NCBI RefSeq assembly: GCF_005239225.2
Contig: NC_133289.1
Location: forward strand, 11,291,501 to 11,355,500
Direction of reading: 5' to 3'
DNA: 64,000 bases
From: Populus alba
Lineage: Eukaryota > Streptophyta > Magnoliopsida > Malpighiales > Salicaceae
Shown here: piece by piece, positions 1 to 13,466 of the stretch
Numbering within the stretch: the first letter of the stretch is position 1
How the letters are laid out: each line of letters opens with the position of its first letter
The notes under the pieces: generated by a model
The model's input: the letters and a program-made list of their open reading frames with translations, nothing else
Database searches by the model: none
What the model was told of the DNA's origin: nothing
Program-made: the position numbers and the translations under genes

Positions 1-2478
1 AGGTAGTAGTTAGAAATATTTAATTGTGTCTTTATGTGTTTGCTTGCTACACATGATATGTTTACTTACTTACTCTTACACCGTTAATACACCCTTTATC
101 AATCATAAAATTTTTGATTTACTCTTTCCAGGTTGGTTACTTGCTTCTAAATCCCTTTGTAACATGTCCTATATTGTCATGATTTGAACTAGAATTACTA
201 ACTCGGAATTAAGGTACACTTTTGACTTGTTAACTGTAGGTACAATTGATATTTATACAAGAAGTATTTTATTGAAAGATTTATGTTATTGCTCAATAAA
301 AAAAAAATCAAATTCCTAAAAGATGAAATCAATTAAAAAGTACTTTATTTTAGTATTATAATAGATAAAATTACATTAGTCAAACTTTAGAATTAGGAGG
401 CATGTGATTGGATTTGGATATCTATCCTATAAATATATTAAGATAAATAATATGATTTAATCCTTAGATTTGTTTATGACCTTCAAGGGGCCATATGAAG
501 TAAAAATCTCATGTATGAATATGTAATAACTTTGGGACAATAATGTCATCATTGGCTATGATTATCTAACAGTTCAAGTACAATTAATGTAGTTATGGCA
601 CAATCAAAATATGATTTTTAGGGATGGAATTTGTGGTATCAACTTATAATAATTATCATTTTTCTCATTTCATCCCTAGCAGAATGTGAGAGATTACCTT
701 TTAATTTTTTAGAAATAGAAAAAAGAATTAGTAGTAAGTTATCAAATTGAATATTCAAGTATCAAATCTTATTTATTTTAAGTTGCTTCCTATCTAAACT
801 TATTAATCTCTTTATTATATGTAATAGTTCTTTACTTGGGTGGTTGAAATATCTCTATTTTGTATATATTTGTTTCAAATTTTTTTGATTTTAAAATAAA
901 TAAAGTAGGTAGAGTCTTTGAAACAACAATGAGTATCCTAATTACGTTGGTTAAAACTTATGTGTTCTTATTCATTCCTATCACAACAAGATGGACTTTA
1001 TCTATACTAAGAATGGACCAACAAGTAATCATTTTGGATCAAAATTTCTTTTACATATTTCTCTTGGCAATCTATTATTAACAACCTCTTCCCAACTCGT
1101 TTTCACTATAATTGGCATGATATGTTCTTTGTGGTAATTGGGTTCATGAATTACGGTAAAAAAACTATACAGGTATATTCGTGAAAGTTTCATGACTATG
1201 TTATCCTAGGTAAATCACTTAATTGTAACTATTCAATATTCTTATGAAAAATTAATCATATCATAGTGTTTCCGTGTTTAAACCCATTTTGAATTTGATA
1301 AATGCATTGCTTGTAGTATTTTTTTTTTTTTTTTTGTATGTCATATTACTTGTTGAATGAGAATTGGAAACTAATATTCAAAAGAAATTGATTTCAGAAT
1401 CTATATATTTTGTGGCAACTTTGTTAAGTATTGTCCAACTAATTGTTTATCGATGACTTTAGAATATAAACTTTCTACCTATAATCATCACGAATTGAAT
1501 TATAGGAAAAAATGTGAATTTTAAGTCACAAAAGCCAAAACTCTTGAAAAATTGAAATCGGTAGCGATTCTCAAATTTGAATATAAAATTGTATTTCCCT
1601 TATGATATAAGAAAATCAAAATGAATATGTAACTATCTAATATTAATTATTTTCAATAAAATAAAATAAAATAAAATAAAAGTCTTCTCCATTTCAATTA
1701 TACGAAAAATTATTAGCATATGTAAAACCCAAAACATAAATTATTACATGTATATCTCTAATCATATATATGACCTGTTTATGATTCCTATAGAAAATCA
1801 ATATTTCACTAGAGCAAGACGTGTGTTGTACAAAATTAACTTGTAATAAAAGGGAAGACTTCACATAGAAATTTGTTTTAATCTATTTTTCTATATTAAT
1901 AGAGCTTGTTGAAGGGCAGAAGAAGGGTTTGTTAAGCATACACGAATATATATATATCAAACCATCATCATTGATACTCGTTGCACCATTAAAAGAAAAT
2001 ATAATGATGCTTTAAACAATACGACAGAAAGATATTTTTGTATACCAAAAGACATGCATTGCTCAAAGAACGCAAATGCCTCACCCGAACCCAATCCATT
2101 TTATCTTTTTATGTTTAATTAAATATCAATTATATGAAAAAAAAAAAAAAAAAAACACATTGAGCCCGGTTTTAATTTTTTTTTAGTTTTTGTTAATAAA
2201 GCATAACTAAGAGTAACTGGCCTCCTTTTCAACCCTTTCTGCAAGCCTACTGTCCTACCTCAGAACAAAGCCGAGGAATCTGGATATTACTTCCAATGAC
2301 TAGGTAGCCATTGAAATGAAGTGGCTTCAAATTCAATTAGTGACGATATATATATTTTGGTTTGACTTAATACAATATAATTTACTCTAAACACATTATA
2401 TGTATATTTTTTAAATTAAAATAATATATTTATATTTTTTTTATTATCATAACCACATTAAAATTATTAAAAAATATA
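1..2478. other. Gene-free AT-rich stretch
   Basis: No convincing coding sequence is visible. The open frames are short, very AT-rich and lack splice-linked neighbours. Homopolymer runs and short A/T repeats are common, for example a T run near 1320 and an AAAAT repeat near 1660. No RNA gene or clear transposon boundary was recognised. Confidence 0.6.
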
Positions 2479-2486
2479 TAAATAAA

Positions 2487-3969
2487 CAGTGTTATTAAAC
2501 CTGGACCGGCCTGGCGGGTCGACCGGGTCTGGGGCCTAGACCGTTCTGAGCAACACAAAAAATCGGTGCAAGGAAAAAACTAGATTGACCCGGGTGACCC
2601 AGTCTGACCCGAGTGACCTGGCCTAAACCGGGTGAGACCCGGAATATATATATTAACTCACCTGTTGGGAAATTTGGGAAAGCAAAAGGAAAGCTAAATT
2701 TTTACCCTAATTTCTTTCTTTGCAGTTCGAACAATCAAATTTAATTCTTTTGCTGATATCTTCTACTGGTAACTTTGCTGGATTTCTCTTGTTTGTTTCT
2801 TTGAATATTCTAGCCCCTTACTTGATCTTGTCATAATCTTGTAGAAGTTTGCAATCTGCACCAGTGATCCGAAAGAGAAGCTCGATTCCACTGCTATAAA
2901 CTAGGTGCTTCCTCTTTCTGCTTCACAGTGTTTAATTTTGGGTTTAATTGTGCTTGCAATAATCCACCATTTCTACTACTGCAAGTTGATGTTTTATAAT
3001 TTTATTACCGACTTCATTTTTTTTCAATATTACAGCTGCTAAATTGAGTTAATTTAACATATTCACATCCCATCTCTCTATTTTAATTCTTCTTTTCTAC
3101 ACTGGCATCTAAAGTGAATCGAAAGGAATTGTGGTTATATTTGCATGGATTTCGATTCATGAGAAACATTTGAACAGTCACTTGGATTTGTATTCCTCTC
3201 TTGGTTGGAATTCCCTTGTTTCTCATGCTGATTTCCTTTCCGCGTAAGTCTTTTTTTATTTTCCTTTCCTTGCCACTCGCTGTTTGGTTCCTAAGAATTT
3301 TCTTTTAATCATTTTTTTGTTAGTGTCTTGCCGATTATCCAATGAAAAAATTAGCTCAAGTTTGTTGATTTTTATTGAAATAAATACTTAAATAATGTCA
3401 TTTTTCTTGTTGTTGTAATACTTGAAAGTTTTAAGTAGCCAAAAAGAGCATTCAGGGTCTCCTAATCAAATTAATGATGTACAATTATGTGCGGATTCTA
3501 GCTTTTATTAGTGAAACTTGATTCAATCTTCGAAATAAGAAAAGAAATGTGTACATCTGTAGAGAACGTTTGGTACTAGAGAGAAATGTTGATTTATAGA
3601 TTCTAATGCAAACTAGAGTTGAATGTTGTCATCTTTATATCTATTATGTTGAATTATATATCTCTAGAACAACTTGTTATTTTATTATCCTTATCTTTAA
3701 ATTATGTTAAATGTTTGTTTGTTTTAAAATAAATGCACTTTCTAATCTATTGATGCTAATTAATTATGCTAGTACATATGTTAATGTGATATTTTCTTGT
3801 TAATTATGCTAGCATATATATTAATGTGATATTTTATGTCAAAAAAATCATATTAATGTGTGTTTTTGTTCTTGACCAGGGCTGACCTGGATTGACTCGG
3901 GACAACCCACAAGACCTGTGACCCAATTATTTTACCAGGTCAACTACCAGGTCAAGTCTGATAACTATG
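2487..3969. mobile_element. hAT-like non-autonomous element, CCCGG-rich ends
   Basis: The two ends are imperfect inverted repeats. The left end reads CAGTGTTATTAAACCTGGAC, and the right end read in reverse is CATAGTTATCAGACTTGACC. Both ends are rich in CCGGG/GGGTC words that stand out from the AT-rich background. The flanks carry a probable 8-bp target duplication, TAAATAAA at 2479-2486 and TAAATAAG at 3970-3977 (7 of 8 match), which fits the hAT superfamily. The roughly 1.3 kb interior has no transposase frame. It looks like ordinary UTR or intron sequence, with pyrimidine tracts followed by CAG, so it may be captured host DNA. Class assignment rests on end structure and duplication length only. 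Confidence 0.6.
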
Positions 3970-3977
3970 TAAATAAG

Positions 3978-6451
3978 GCAGAATATCAACATCAGCTGCG
4001 AGAGCATTTGTTTTATTATTTTATTTTAAATTAATATTTTTTGTGTTTTTAAATTATTTTGATATATTACTATTAAAAATAAATTTTCAATAATAAAAAA
4101 ATTATTTAAATATATTTCTATAATAATTTTGTTTAAAAAAAAAAGGGGGGTGGAAACTTAAATCTGAGCTCTACCGTAGAGGCAGGCATGGGAGTAGGGT
4201 GCCGATAAACGGGGGTTAGGCTAGGCTAGCCTGTCCTAGGGGTTGGATATCATAGATTAGGGTAGAAGCTCCATCTAATTCATGCTAATCAATTCTATGA
4301 AAGCTACCTACCTAATTTTAGCAAAGTAATCACCGTAGTTAGCAGGAACCCAAAGCCCATGATGAAAATTACAGAAATGCCTTGATTTATTGAATTTATT
4401 ATTTTGCCTTTCTATATAATTAAAAAAAATTGAACTGTCTCTAAAAGATAATAGTCTTTTTATATAGTCATTGGTTATTATAAAGTTGATGGAACAATTT
4501 GATTTTTTTATATTTTCTTGTACAATATAATTACTTAATTATCTTTAAAAATAAAAAAATATATATTTAACTTTGAGCTATGGGTTTTTTAAAAAATTTT
4601 GTTTTTTAACGTGACTTTATTGCTTTTAAATTTAAAATTTCATTAGCTTGTCGCCATAGGCTTATTTGAACTTTCATTTTTTTTTTTTGTAATAATTACA
4701 TGGTTTAAGTGCGATCTAGTATTTTAATAAATATATAAAAGAAATAGTTACACGTCAACCGTCTTAAAACAATGTGCCACGGTAAAAGGCTTGCCTTGAT
4801 GTTTTCTAAATCATCATTGTGGAGCCTACCTCCCTAGGCAACGTGTGTAACATACTTCTCTCTAATTGGGCATCAATTGACTTTTTCTTCTTTAACTCTT
4901 TTCACTCTTTCTTGGTTTTCATGTTTAACTTCTCAAAGTTTCAAGGCAATCATTTAATTTATTTTTTCTTCTTAATCCTTATTTTTTTAATTAATATTTT
5001 TTACTTAAATGAATTTATATAATTAAAAATTATTTTCAATTTCATCCTTTATTTTTTTTTATTTGTTAGATTTAATACTCATTATTTTTATTACTATTTA
5101 TTTTATCTGAGATTATTTTAAAATTGATTTTTTTTATAATCTCATCCTCTTTATTTTTACTGCTATTTTTGTTTACTTTGATAAATTTTTGTAATTGATA
5201 TTATTTTTTTAATTTTATCATTCAATATTATATTGAGTTTCTCGATTGGGTCTACGTCTAAAATTTAAAAGGTTGTAATTTTGAAAAATTAACCCAATTT
5301 AGGAGATTCACTTGGATTTTTTCTTAAGCTCATGTTTTTTCAGTTTTATTTTTTAGCATTTAATTTAATTAAAAATTAAGCTCAATTATTTTTCTATTTG
5401 TTTTCTATAGACTTTTCACTAATTTTAAAAATAACTCGAGTTATCTTGAGTTTTTTTATTTGTTATTTTTTATTAAATTTAGGTTTTTGAAGATATTTTG
5501 GTTTTGAATTAAATTAAATAAATTGCTTTAAATATAAGTATAATATGCTCACTTTATAATATTTTTGTTTATTTAAATATAGCTTTTTCTAGTTTTTTTA
5601 ATTAAATGTTTTTTTTAACCTTCAATGATTAGAATTGAACTCCCTATTTTATTTTGATTTGGATTTTATAGATTATTACAATCTCATACCCTATATTATT
5701 GACTTAGATCAAGCCTGTGTTACTATCTCTATTTTAAAAAATATATTATTTGATATATCATCTCAATATTTCAAAAATAATTTATCTAACATGCATTAAT
5801 TTAGGTTAGAAAAAAACAATCTAACTCACTCCGTAGGTGGCCAAGAATCTAGTCAACACTATACCATGTGAAGCTTTCACTAATTTGGGAATTGAAAAAT
5901 ACAGAGGTTAATACAATTAACCCAGCTGATAGATGCGGAAAAACGAGGGAAGAAAATAGATGCTATGGTACACGAGGAACTTTGCTTGTACATGCATTAT
6001 ATAATTTTGGCATGGGCATATTGATTTAGGTTTATACATTCAAATATAGAAGTGTTGTTTTACTGTATCTTAAAGCATCTGTAGATACAAAATCAAATTT
6101 CCCGGAGTTCTGCAGAAAAATAGTCTTTCATTCTCCTGTTTTCCATCTCAGAAGGCTATGGCATTAAGCACGTTCATGATGAGGAAAACAAAAGTATAGG
6201 CACGGCATGCTGATGGGACTGCACTCGTCAAAGAGGCAATAACAATGAGATTTACTCGTACCATCAATGCCACAAATCTCCAGTTCAATAAGCTTTACAA
6301 GACAGATGAATGCAGAATATAATGATCCTGGTATGGAATTGAAGTTAACACGTGAATGTGACTTAGCACTTTTGGCTTTCTGTTTGTTTGCCTACCCATT
6401 TCTTTCCTTTGTACAAAGAAAAGGTTCTGGATTATGGCTGTGCTATACCAT
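3978..6451. other. Gene-free stretch downstream of RAP2-7
   Basis: T-rich intergenic sequence with long T and A runs. Short open frames, such as one near 4819-5022, are phenylalanine- and leucine-rich products of composition. The last few hundred bases, about 6050-6451, probably contain the 3' UTR of the minus-strand AP2 gene that ends at 6452. No polyadenylation site could be fixed. Confidence 0.5.
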
Positions 6452-9349
6452 TCAGCTTCTACAGTAGAATTGCGAGATGTTGCTGGGGTTGGTAAATGGA
6501 GGAAAACGGTGGAGGATTGTGGAACTTGGAAACTGAAGTTGACCGGCAGCTGCTGAAGGTGCCATAATTGCTGAAGAAGCGAATCCTGATGATGCTGCAG
6601 TAGAGAAGAGAGGCAGTGGATTTGCTCCGCCACCATAAGGGCCTTGAATTTGCCGGGTCCAATTTGGGAAGGAATCTACTTCCATTCTCTTCTCTATTGC
6701 TCTTTCCTGCAAACATCATACATAAAGGCCTTGTAAATTATCAATACAGTGAGATTTCTCCTTTTAATTTGCTATTGAGTAGAAAAAAATCCATTAATTT
6801 TTCAATTCCAGCAATGGTATCGTGCAAATTTATATGACATCAAATTGGTATTATTCTGAACTCTAGCAGAACATGCAAACCTTTTTAGGGAAAAATAAAG
6901 AACAGACATAAATACTTGCATTGTATAATAATTCAGTATTCAGAAGGATGAATGAGCCCTACAAGATTAATCGCCATGATATTGTATCCTTGTGACAACT
7001 ACTAGCAAGGAGGTGCGATTTGTGTGTGCACTAGGTGTTTGCATGCATTTGTGTGCCCTAACTAAAGAACTTGGAAAAACTAAAGGTGTTACACGAAATA
7101 AACTAGATAACTGAAATTACCTCATAGATGGGAAAGATGTGATGATTTACACCATCCCACGTAGGAGGGTGTACAGATGTCATTCCAGGGCCATTAGGTT
7201 GTTGATTTTTCATTGTTGCAGAAGCAGAGTTCAGAATCTGCCAAACAGAGATTTCCTTTACAGTATAAAATAGTAAACCTCGCTGAGTATCAACTCATCA
7301 AGTGAGTCATAGATAAAAATCAAGAAAGCTTTCTAGAACAAACACACACAGGACTACTGTGGCCTGAGAAAAACCAACATTGATTTCACTGTTACCTTTG
7401 GTGCCCTATCAATAGACAAGCCATCCCAGTCACTCTGGAAATAAAAACCACCCATGTTGCTGTTTACCTTTAGGCCATCAGATGTATCAGGGGGAGCAAT
7501 TCCCAAGTTCAGGTCAAGATTTTGGTTGCCGTCTGCGTGAAAAGTAATTGTTGTAGATTGGTACATTAAAGGCCCACTCTGCAATTAAGCATTTTTCTTT
7601 ACAAAGATATAAAAAAGGTGAGATTTTAGCAGTGAAAAGTACCTCCATTGTTATGCTCAGAAAGTATCTCTCCTTCATACGTGCTTGGCTCAAAGTTGGT
7701 AACTGCTTCCCTTCCATTGCATTTAATGGCAGCCTTGTCATAAGCCCTGGTTACCAGAGAAAACGAACATCTCAAGTAAATTGAAACAGATTTGGTTGAG
7801 AGTCGAAGTTGAACTAAGAAACTTAGTTAAGAAAGATCCAATTCATGATCATTAGGACCTTGCAGCTTCTGTCTCGCTATCGAATAGCCCAAGATAAATG
7901 TACCTGCAGGCAAGCAATGAATACTGCCCAATAAAAAACTCAAGTTCCCAACTCTTACCACAAGCCTAAACATTCCAAGTTCTTAGTTCATTTCTCACTT
8001 CAATGAAAGAGCATATGCGTTGAGCAAGCATTTCATGCAAGTTATAAGTTTGGCCCAGTATGAATAGTAACAGTATCTATAAGAACTCTGAAACAAATCA
8101 GCTAGATAAAAGTCAAGAGAAACGGTTTCTTACTTCTTCCCCAGGAACTGCCCCATACGAGCCTCCCATCGCCCACATTTGTGCAGCGTTACTCCTCTAT
8201 ATTTTGAGCTGCCCCTTGAGAATCCAGTGCTCTGACGACGTAGGATATGCACAAATTCTTCCTTTGTGAAATTACGCATCTAAATGACAAATAAAAACTC
8301 AATCAACAACTAATCAATCAAAGAGTAAAAAAACTAAAATGTTTAGAACCCAATCAGTTAGTCACATCTACAACAATGCTCACCTGCTTAATATCCTCAT
8401 CATAATCAGTAACGTTAAAGTTGATATCAGCGTCAACTCCACGGAACTTAATTGCGGCTCGATCATACACCCTGAAATCAGAAACCCGGAATTCAACCCA
8501 GAATCTCAATTATTTACATAATCACAATCTAATTTCGCTATTATCATTATTACCTAGCTGCAGCATGTGCAGTATCAAATCCCCCTACAAGAAACCAAAC
8601 GCCCAGATTCACAAAATAAATAGTACCGCACATCACAAACGTATCAAAATTAACTCAAAAAAAATAAAATGATCTTATCTCAAAATTACCCAAGTAAACT
8701 TGCTTTCCACAATCCCTGCAAAACAACACAAACCCAACTCACATTCAAAATCCCCGAATATATCAACCACCTAATAAAAATAATTAAGCAACTAATTATT
8801 CCAAACTAACCAGATATGAGATTCCCATCTTCCAGTTCTCCGATAAAACGTGACTCCTCTATACTGGGAGCTTCTCGACCTGGGCCCACGCCGACTCTTC
8901 TTCACTGGCTTTTGTTGAGCCACGATCCCGTGCTCTGAAGGGGAACCTTGATCCCTGCACTCACCGACACCGGACCACTGCATCTGCATCGTGGAAGAAG
9001 ACTGAGACTCTCCTCCCACATTCTTGATCCCACACGCCACTGGAAAAAGCTGGATCGTTCGATCTCCACTGTTATCACCATCATCATTATTATCATCACA
9101 ATCAACGGTCTTCTTGACGCTGATTTCATTTGACAAGATACTGAAATTGTAGGCAAGAAGGTCTCCGTTGGAGCAAGAGTCCTCATCACCACAGCCATCA
9201 GCATTGACTATGGAAGAAGAATCGAAGCTGCCAGAACTTTCCATTGGAGAGTTGGAAAGCTCTAGAATCTTCTTCTGTTTGTGCTTATTATTCTTCCCTG
9301 TCGTTGACGAATCACCAGAAACCGCACTCAAGTTAAGATCTAACATCAT
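6452..9349 (-). CDS. Double-AP2 transcription factor, RAP2-7/TOE1 type
   Basis: Nuclear transcriptional repressor of the euAP2 clade. In Arabidopsis its relatives delay flowering and are controlled by miR172. Ten exons assemble on the minus strand: 9349-8811, 8715-8690, 8584-8554, 8471-8384, 8279-8134, 7903-7859, 7746-7643, 7532-7396, 7237-7121 and 6706-6452. They give 495 residues. An EAR-type repression motif MLDLNLS sits at the N terminus and a second LDLNLG near residue 332. A basic stretch [12 protein letters not shown] precedes AP2 domain 1 (about 160-228, SSQYRGV...). A 23-residue linker leads to AP2 domain 2 (about 252-320, SSKYRGV...). The acidic N-terminal block with NADG and DEDSCS is characteristic of RAP2-7/TOE1. 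Exons of 26, 31 and 45 nt match the micro-exon pattern of AP2 genes. The ATG at 9349 is the first that puts the EAR motif at the N terminus. Confidence 0.93.
6580..6600 (-). promoter_or_regulatory. miR172 target site in the last exon of RAP2-7
   Basis: The plus strand here reads CGAATCCTGATGATGCTGCA plus a final G, almost the sequence of mature miR172 itself, so the minus-strand mRNA is complementary to it. Relative to the canonical miR172 there are terminal mismatches and one G:U wobble; the central cleavage region pairs. The site is in frame and encodes AASSGF at about residues 448-453, as in other AP2/TOE genes. Repression by cleavage or translational block is expected from established knowledge of this family. 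Confidence 0.93.
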
Positions 9350-9964
9350 TGACTCCTTTTCAACTCCACTCCGACGCCGTTTTAGCAGCGAGCACTAGGG
9401 TGAGAAAGAAACAGGAATATTTAAAAGAGGAGCATGGAAAGCGATTGAGTGACCGACAGTGTAAACAAGTGAGGGGGAGAGGGAGAGGGAAGGGGTGTTC
9501 TTATTTATGTATTTATTCGCCGGATAAGAGGTGATTTTCATGTTTTGGAGAGAGAGGGAGGGGGGGGGGGTTGGTTACAAGGGAATGGAATAATATGGTT
9601 AATTTGTTATGGTTATAATTGTGTGTTCGGGTCGGGTCGGGTCGGAAAGGAAGGGAAATGAGAGGAGGAGGTAAAAAGGAGGATAGGGACAGAGGGAGTG
9701 TGTCCAAGAAGAAGTAGATTGAATGGGACGTGCGAGACGAAGAAAGGCTATGATATATAGCTTAGCTATTTGCCATTTCGGATCAAAACATTAAACAAAG
9801 TTGCCCAACTTTTTTCTATATATTTTTTTATTAATATGTATCTTATATTAATTTGTATTCATTTGATTAATTTTAAAATTAAAAATTATATAAATTTTTA
9901 ATGACCATCTTGTAAATAATCACGTAGCTCAAAACTGAAAACAGAAAAACTTTTTTCATTCTTC

Positions 9965-9968
<4 letters not shown>

Positions 9969-10033
<65 letters not shown>
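9969..10033. repeat. (TA)n microsatellite, about 32 units
   Basis: Uninterrupted TA dinucleotide run about 620 bp upstream of the RAP2-7 start codon. Runs of this length are usually polymorphic between individuals. Confidence 0.97.
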
Positions 10034-10035
<2 letters not shown>

Positions 10036-11624
10036 CTCTGTATCATGGTTTTTTTCATGAGAGAAGATGGGGTTGTGGTGGACGAGGGTTTAGGTGTGAA
10101 AATTATTGAGAGTAGCATGTCACTAGCTAGCTAGTAGCTAGTGAGAAATGTCAAATGTGAATTGTGAAATGTGTTAATGCGTGAGTGTGAAAGGATGAGG
10201 TCCCTGCTGGTTACGTGTAAGGATTTTTTTTGTTAGGTTTGGGTTTTTTAAAAATAAAACAATCAAATTAGTTTTTAAAAAAATTTAAAATCAAAACTGA
10301 AACTAGTTCAAACTTTTTGGTTCAGTTAATTAATGTGAAAAAAAAGGACAAAAACCTATGTAAATTTATATAGACTTCTGTGCTTATTTTTTTGGGGTTT
10401 TTTGTGTGTTTTTAAAGGTTTTATGGTCCTCCTTGTTTCATTCGCAAATCAACACTATTACACGTTCTTAAAGACTAGCCTAAAGGCAAGCCAACTCAAT
10501 TATTTTTCAAAAGTTAAGGTGTAGATCATGTAGAATTTCAATCTAGGTTTCAGATAATTAAGTTCAAAATGCTAATGGATAATAGCTATTGAAGTTTATT
10601 TGTTTGTTGTCCAAAAACTTGATGTCTAGAATAAAAAAAATTGAATCAAACCCAAACCTAAAAAAACAATAAAAAAATATATTAGATGATTCACGCTAAT
10701 ATATCACTGTTTCAAGAATAAATCCTTTAAAAAAAAAGAAAAAAAATAACATGTTTACGAAGGAATCCCTAAAAAAAGAATAAATCATAAAATAATCAAC
10801 TTCATTTCACCATCATGGGTACATCAATGTGAATCTCAACTTAAAAATGCCATCAACATTTGTAAGAGATTGTCCACAATTTAAAACATAGAAAAATATA
10901 CAATAATAAAATATGATATAGAAAATAGTTTTAGACATTAGGTAAAGAATCAATTCAAGTACGAGAAAGTATTAATTAAGAGAACCCAAAATAAACAATA
11001 GGAATAACAATGTTGATGCTCAATAGAATAATTTATTGTTTATAACATTGTCAGAAAGTATAGTAATAAGCAAAACTATCTCGATTGTATGAAAAGAATC
11101 CCGTGTCAAAGTGTCATTGGACAAACTTGCAACTTTAAATTCAAGACTAACCTCCTCATGAATGTTGTGGAATTATAAATCCCAAACTAGTGCAAGAGCA
11201 TGAAGATCATCGTGAGAACATTAGATGCCATTAGTGTTTATTATCTTTACCCATTCAAGTTGATACCCTTACAAATTAATTTTACACTTTTAAAATCAAA
11301 ACAGAATCGAAATTTTTTGGGTTTTTCTAATTGGTTCATTCAATTTTTTTTCTTGATTTATTTTTTTTTAATTATTTTTTTATCGGTTTTCTCAGTTTAA
11401 TCGATCAGTCGATTTTTTTCATGCCTCCAACCCTGGGTTAAAACTTAAAAACTGCTTACCTGGCTGGCACTTGTGAATGCATGTTTTTGTGTGATGGACG
11501 ATACCCTTACAAATTCATATCTCTTTTATATCTTGTCATTATGAATCACACTATTCTAATAGAAAAAACACTATAGAAAGAAAGATTGCATATTCTCCTT
11601 CTTTCTAAGGTATAATTACAAGTA

Positions 11625-11735
11625 TGGTAGAAGTTGTTTTTCAAAATATTTTTATATATTGTATTAAAATAATATAATTTTTTATTTTTAAAAATTTATT
11701 TTCAACACCAACACATCAAACGATCCAAGAACACA
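11625..11735. mobile_element. AT-rich MITE fragment
   Basis: Shares the core pattern of poly-T/A arms around a TATTTTTAAAAATT-like centre, followed by a ccaacacatca segment, with the MITE copies listed elsewhere in this window. Ends are not defined. Confidence 0.35.
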
Positions 11736-12351
11736 ATAATAATAATAATAATAATAATTTAAAACCAAGAAAAATAAAATAAAAAATTCAAAAACACAAT
11801 TAGACAAGAATTCCAAAAACCATTCCTTATTTTACTACATCTTTACGTCCTTTCATGTGTCCAATTAGTAACTGTTTTAACAAAAACAATGAGAAAATGG
11901 CCATGGGACCTCCAAATCTCTCAACTCTCCAACCAGCAAATGGTCCGCTCCTTTACTTTATAAATACTGTTAAAGATGAGTGAGTGGATTTCATTTATTT
12001 GACTGAAAGTTCTTGATGGAAGGCTACAAGACAATTCATCTTTTAGGTTATTTTAAAATAAAGGGCGGAATGGGTTCCTTTTTCTTTGCCTAAAGTAAAA
12101 ATAAATATAAAGTGAGTGCGAGTCGGCTCAACATAGGATCCAATCTATACTTCATAAACTTTGCAATTTGCATGTGGTGTCTGAGGTTTGAGAGGGCAAC
12201 ATCCGTACACGTCGTTACTGCCACAGATGCCAGTTGTCATTAACTTTGTGGGCCACCCACTTAACAGGCCCCCTCCTCTGACCCCCTCATTGGTTGTCGC
12301 TTCTGTTGATTTCTTCTTTTCATTCTTTCATTAGATACTGTTACAAAGTTG

Positions 12352-12540
12352 GTTAGGGTTATTTTTAAAATGTATTTTATTTAAAAATATATTCAAATAA
12401 TTTTATTTTATTTTTCAAAAATTATTTTTAATATCAGTGTATCAAAATAATATTAAAATATTAAATTCTATTAATTAAAAATAAAAAAAATTCAAAATTT
12501 TTTTAAAAATATTTTTTTAAATCCAAAAACAAATAGGGCT
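12352..12540. mobile_element. AT-rich MITE, family member
   Basis: About 190 bp with T-rich then A-rich halves that can fold on each other. It contains the family core (TTTTTCAAAAATTATTTTTA then atatcagtgtatcaaaataat) and ends near caaatagggct. No target duplication was confirmed. Confidence 0.4.
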
Positions 12541-13406
12541 AGCATGGTTTTTAAAATCAGTTCTATAATTGATTTGATCCAAAACTTAGATCAAAGATTT
12601 TAATAGGATTATTGAGTCATTTCATATTAATTTTTAATTTTTTATATAAAATAAAATAATGTTATTTTTGTTAAAATAAGGAATTAATTATTAACGTGTA
12701 AATAACTTTTTTTATTGTATTTTTTCATATTATTCTAAAGTTTTTTCTTTTATTTTTATACTCAATCTAGTTTTGATTTGTTAAACCGAGCTACATCTAA
12801 TTTTGACTTATTAATTTATTAAACTGAACTAATTTTAAATTTGACCTGTTAAACCGAATTGAATTTTAATCCAGTAGCAAACAAATAACAAATGTAAATG
12901 TAAAAAATGACGATGATCCAGAGAAAAAAAAAACAAAAATACTACAGCTAAATTCACTAAATAGAATCATGCCTTTTAACCCCGCTCTGTTCACGAAATC
13001 GAATACTAATTCCTACTTGTCTCCATATTTTATTTGTGGAAAAAACAACTAAAAATATAGCGTAAGTATCTCTCTATCTATCTATAGTATATTATATTAT
13101 ATTATTGATACGAAAGTATACGCATTGAACACCTCGCCTTTTCTTTTGTTGCTGCCAAGTAGCATTTGTTTTTTCCTTGTAATATATAGCTTGATTACAA
13201 AGATATTAACCTACAGCATTAAATAAAGGTTAATCTAAACAATAAAAAAAAGATTAATATATTTATTAAATCTGTTTTTAATAAATTTTTGTCATAACTG
13301 AGGTGGCTGCAACATGCAGGGGACAGCTGAGGTCACAAGTTTAAGAGTTGTAATTAAAAATAAACAATAAACAATAAACAATATATCATCCATCTCTTTA
13401 ATAATG

Positions 13407-13409
<3 letters not shown>

Positions 13410-13463
<54 letters not shown>
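13410..13463. repeat. (TA)n microsatellite
   Basis: About 27 uninterrupted TA units in intergenic DNA, followed directly by a T run. Confidence 0.97.

Positions 13464-13466
<3 letters not shown>

Noticed and set aside
860..1081. 73-codon frame near the left end
   Set aside because: Phe/Ile/Leu-rich peptide typical of AT-rich DNA, with no gene context.
9879..10118. Frame with a long Ile-Tyr repeat
   Set aside because: It is translated TA microsatellite.
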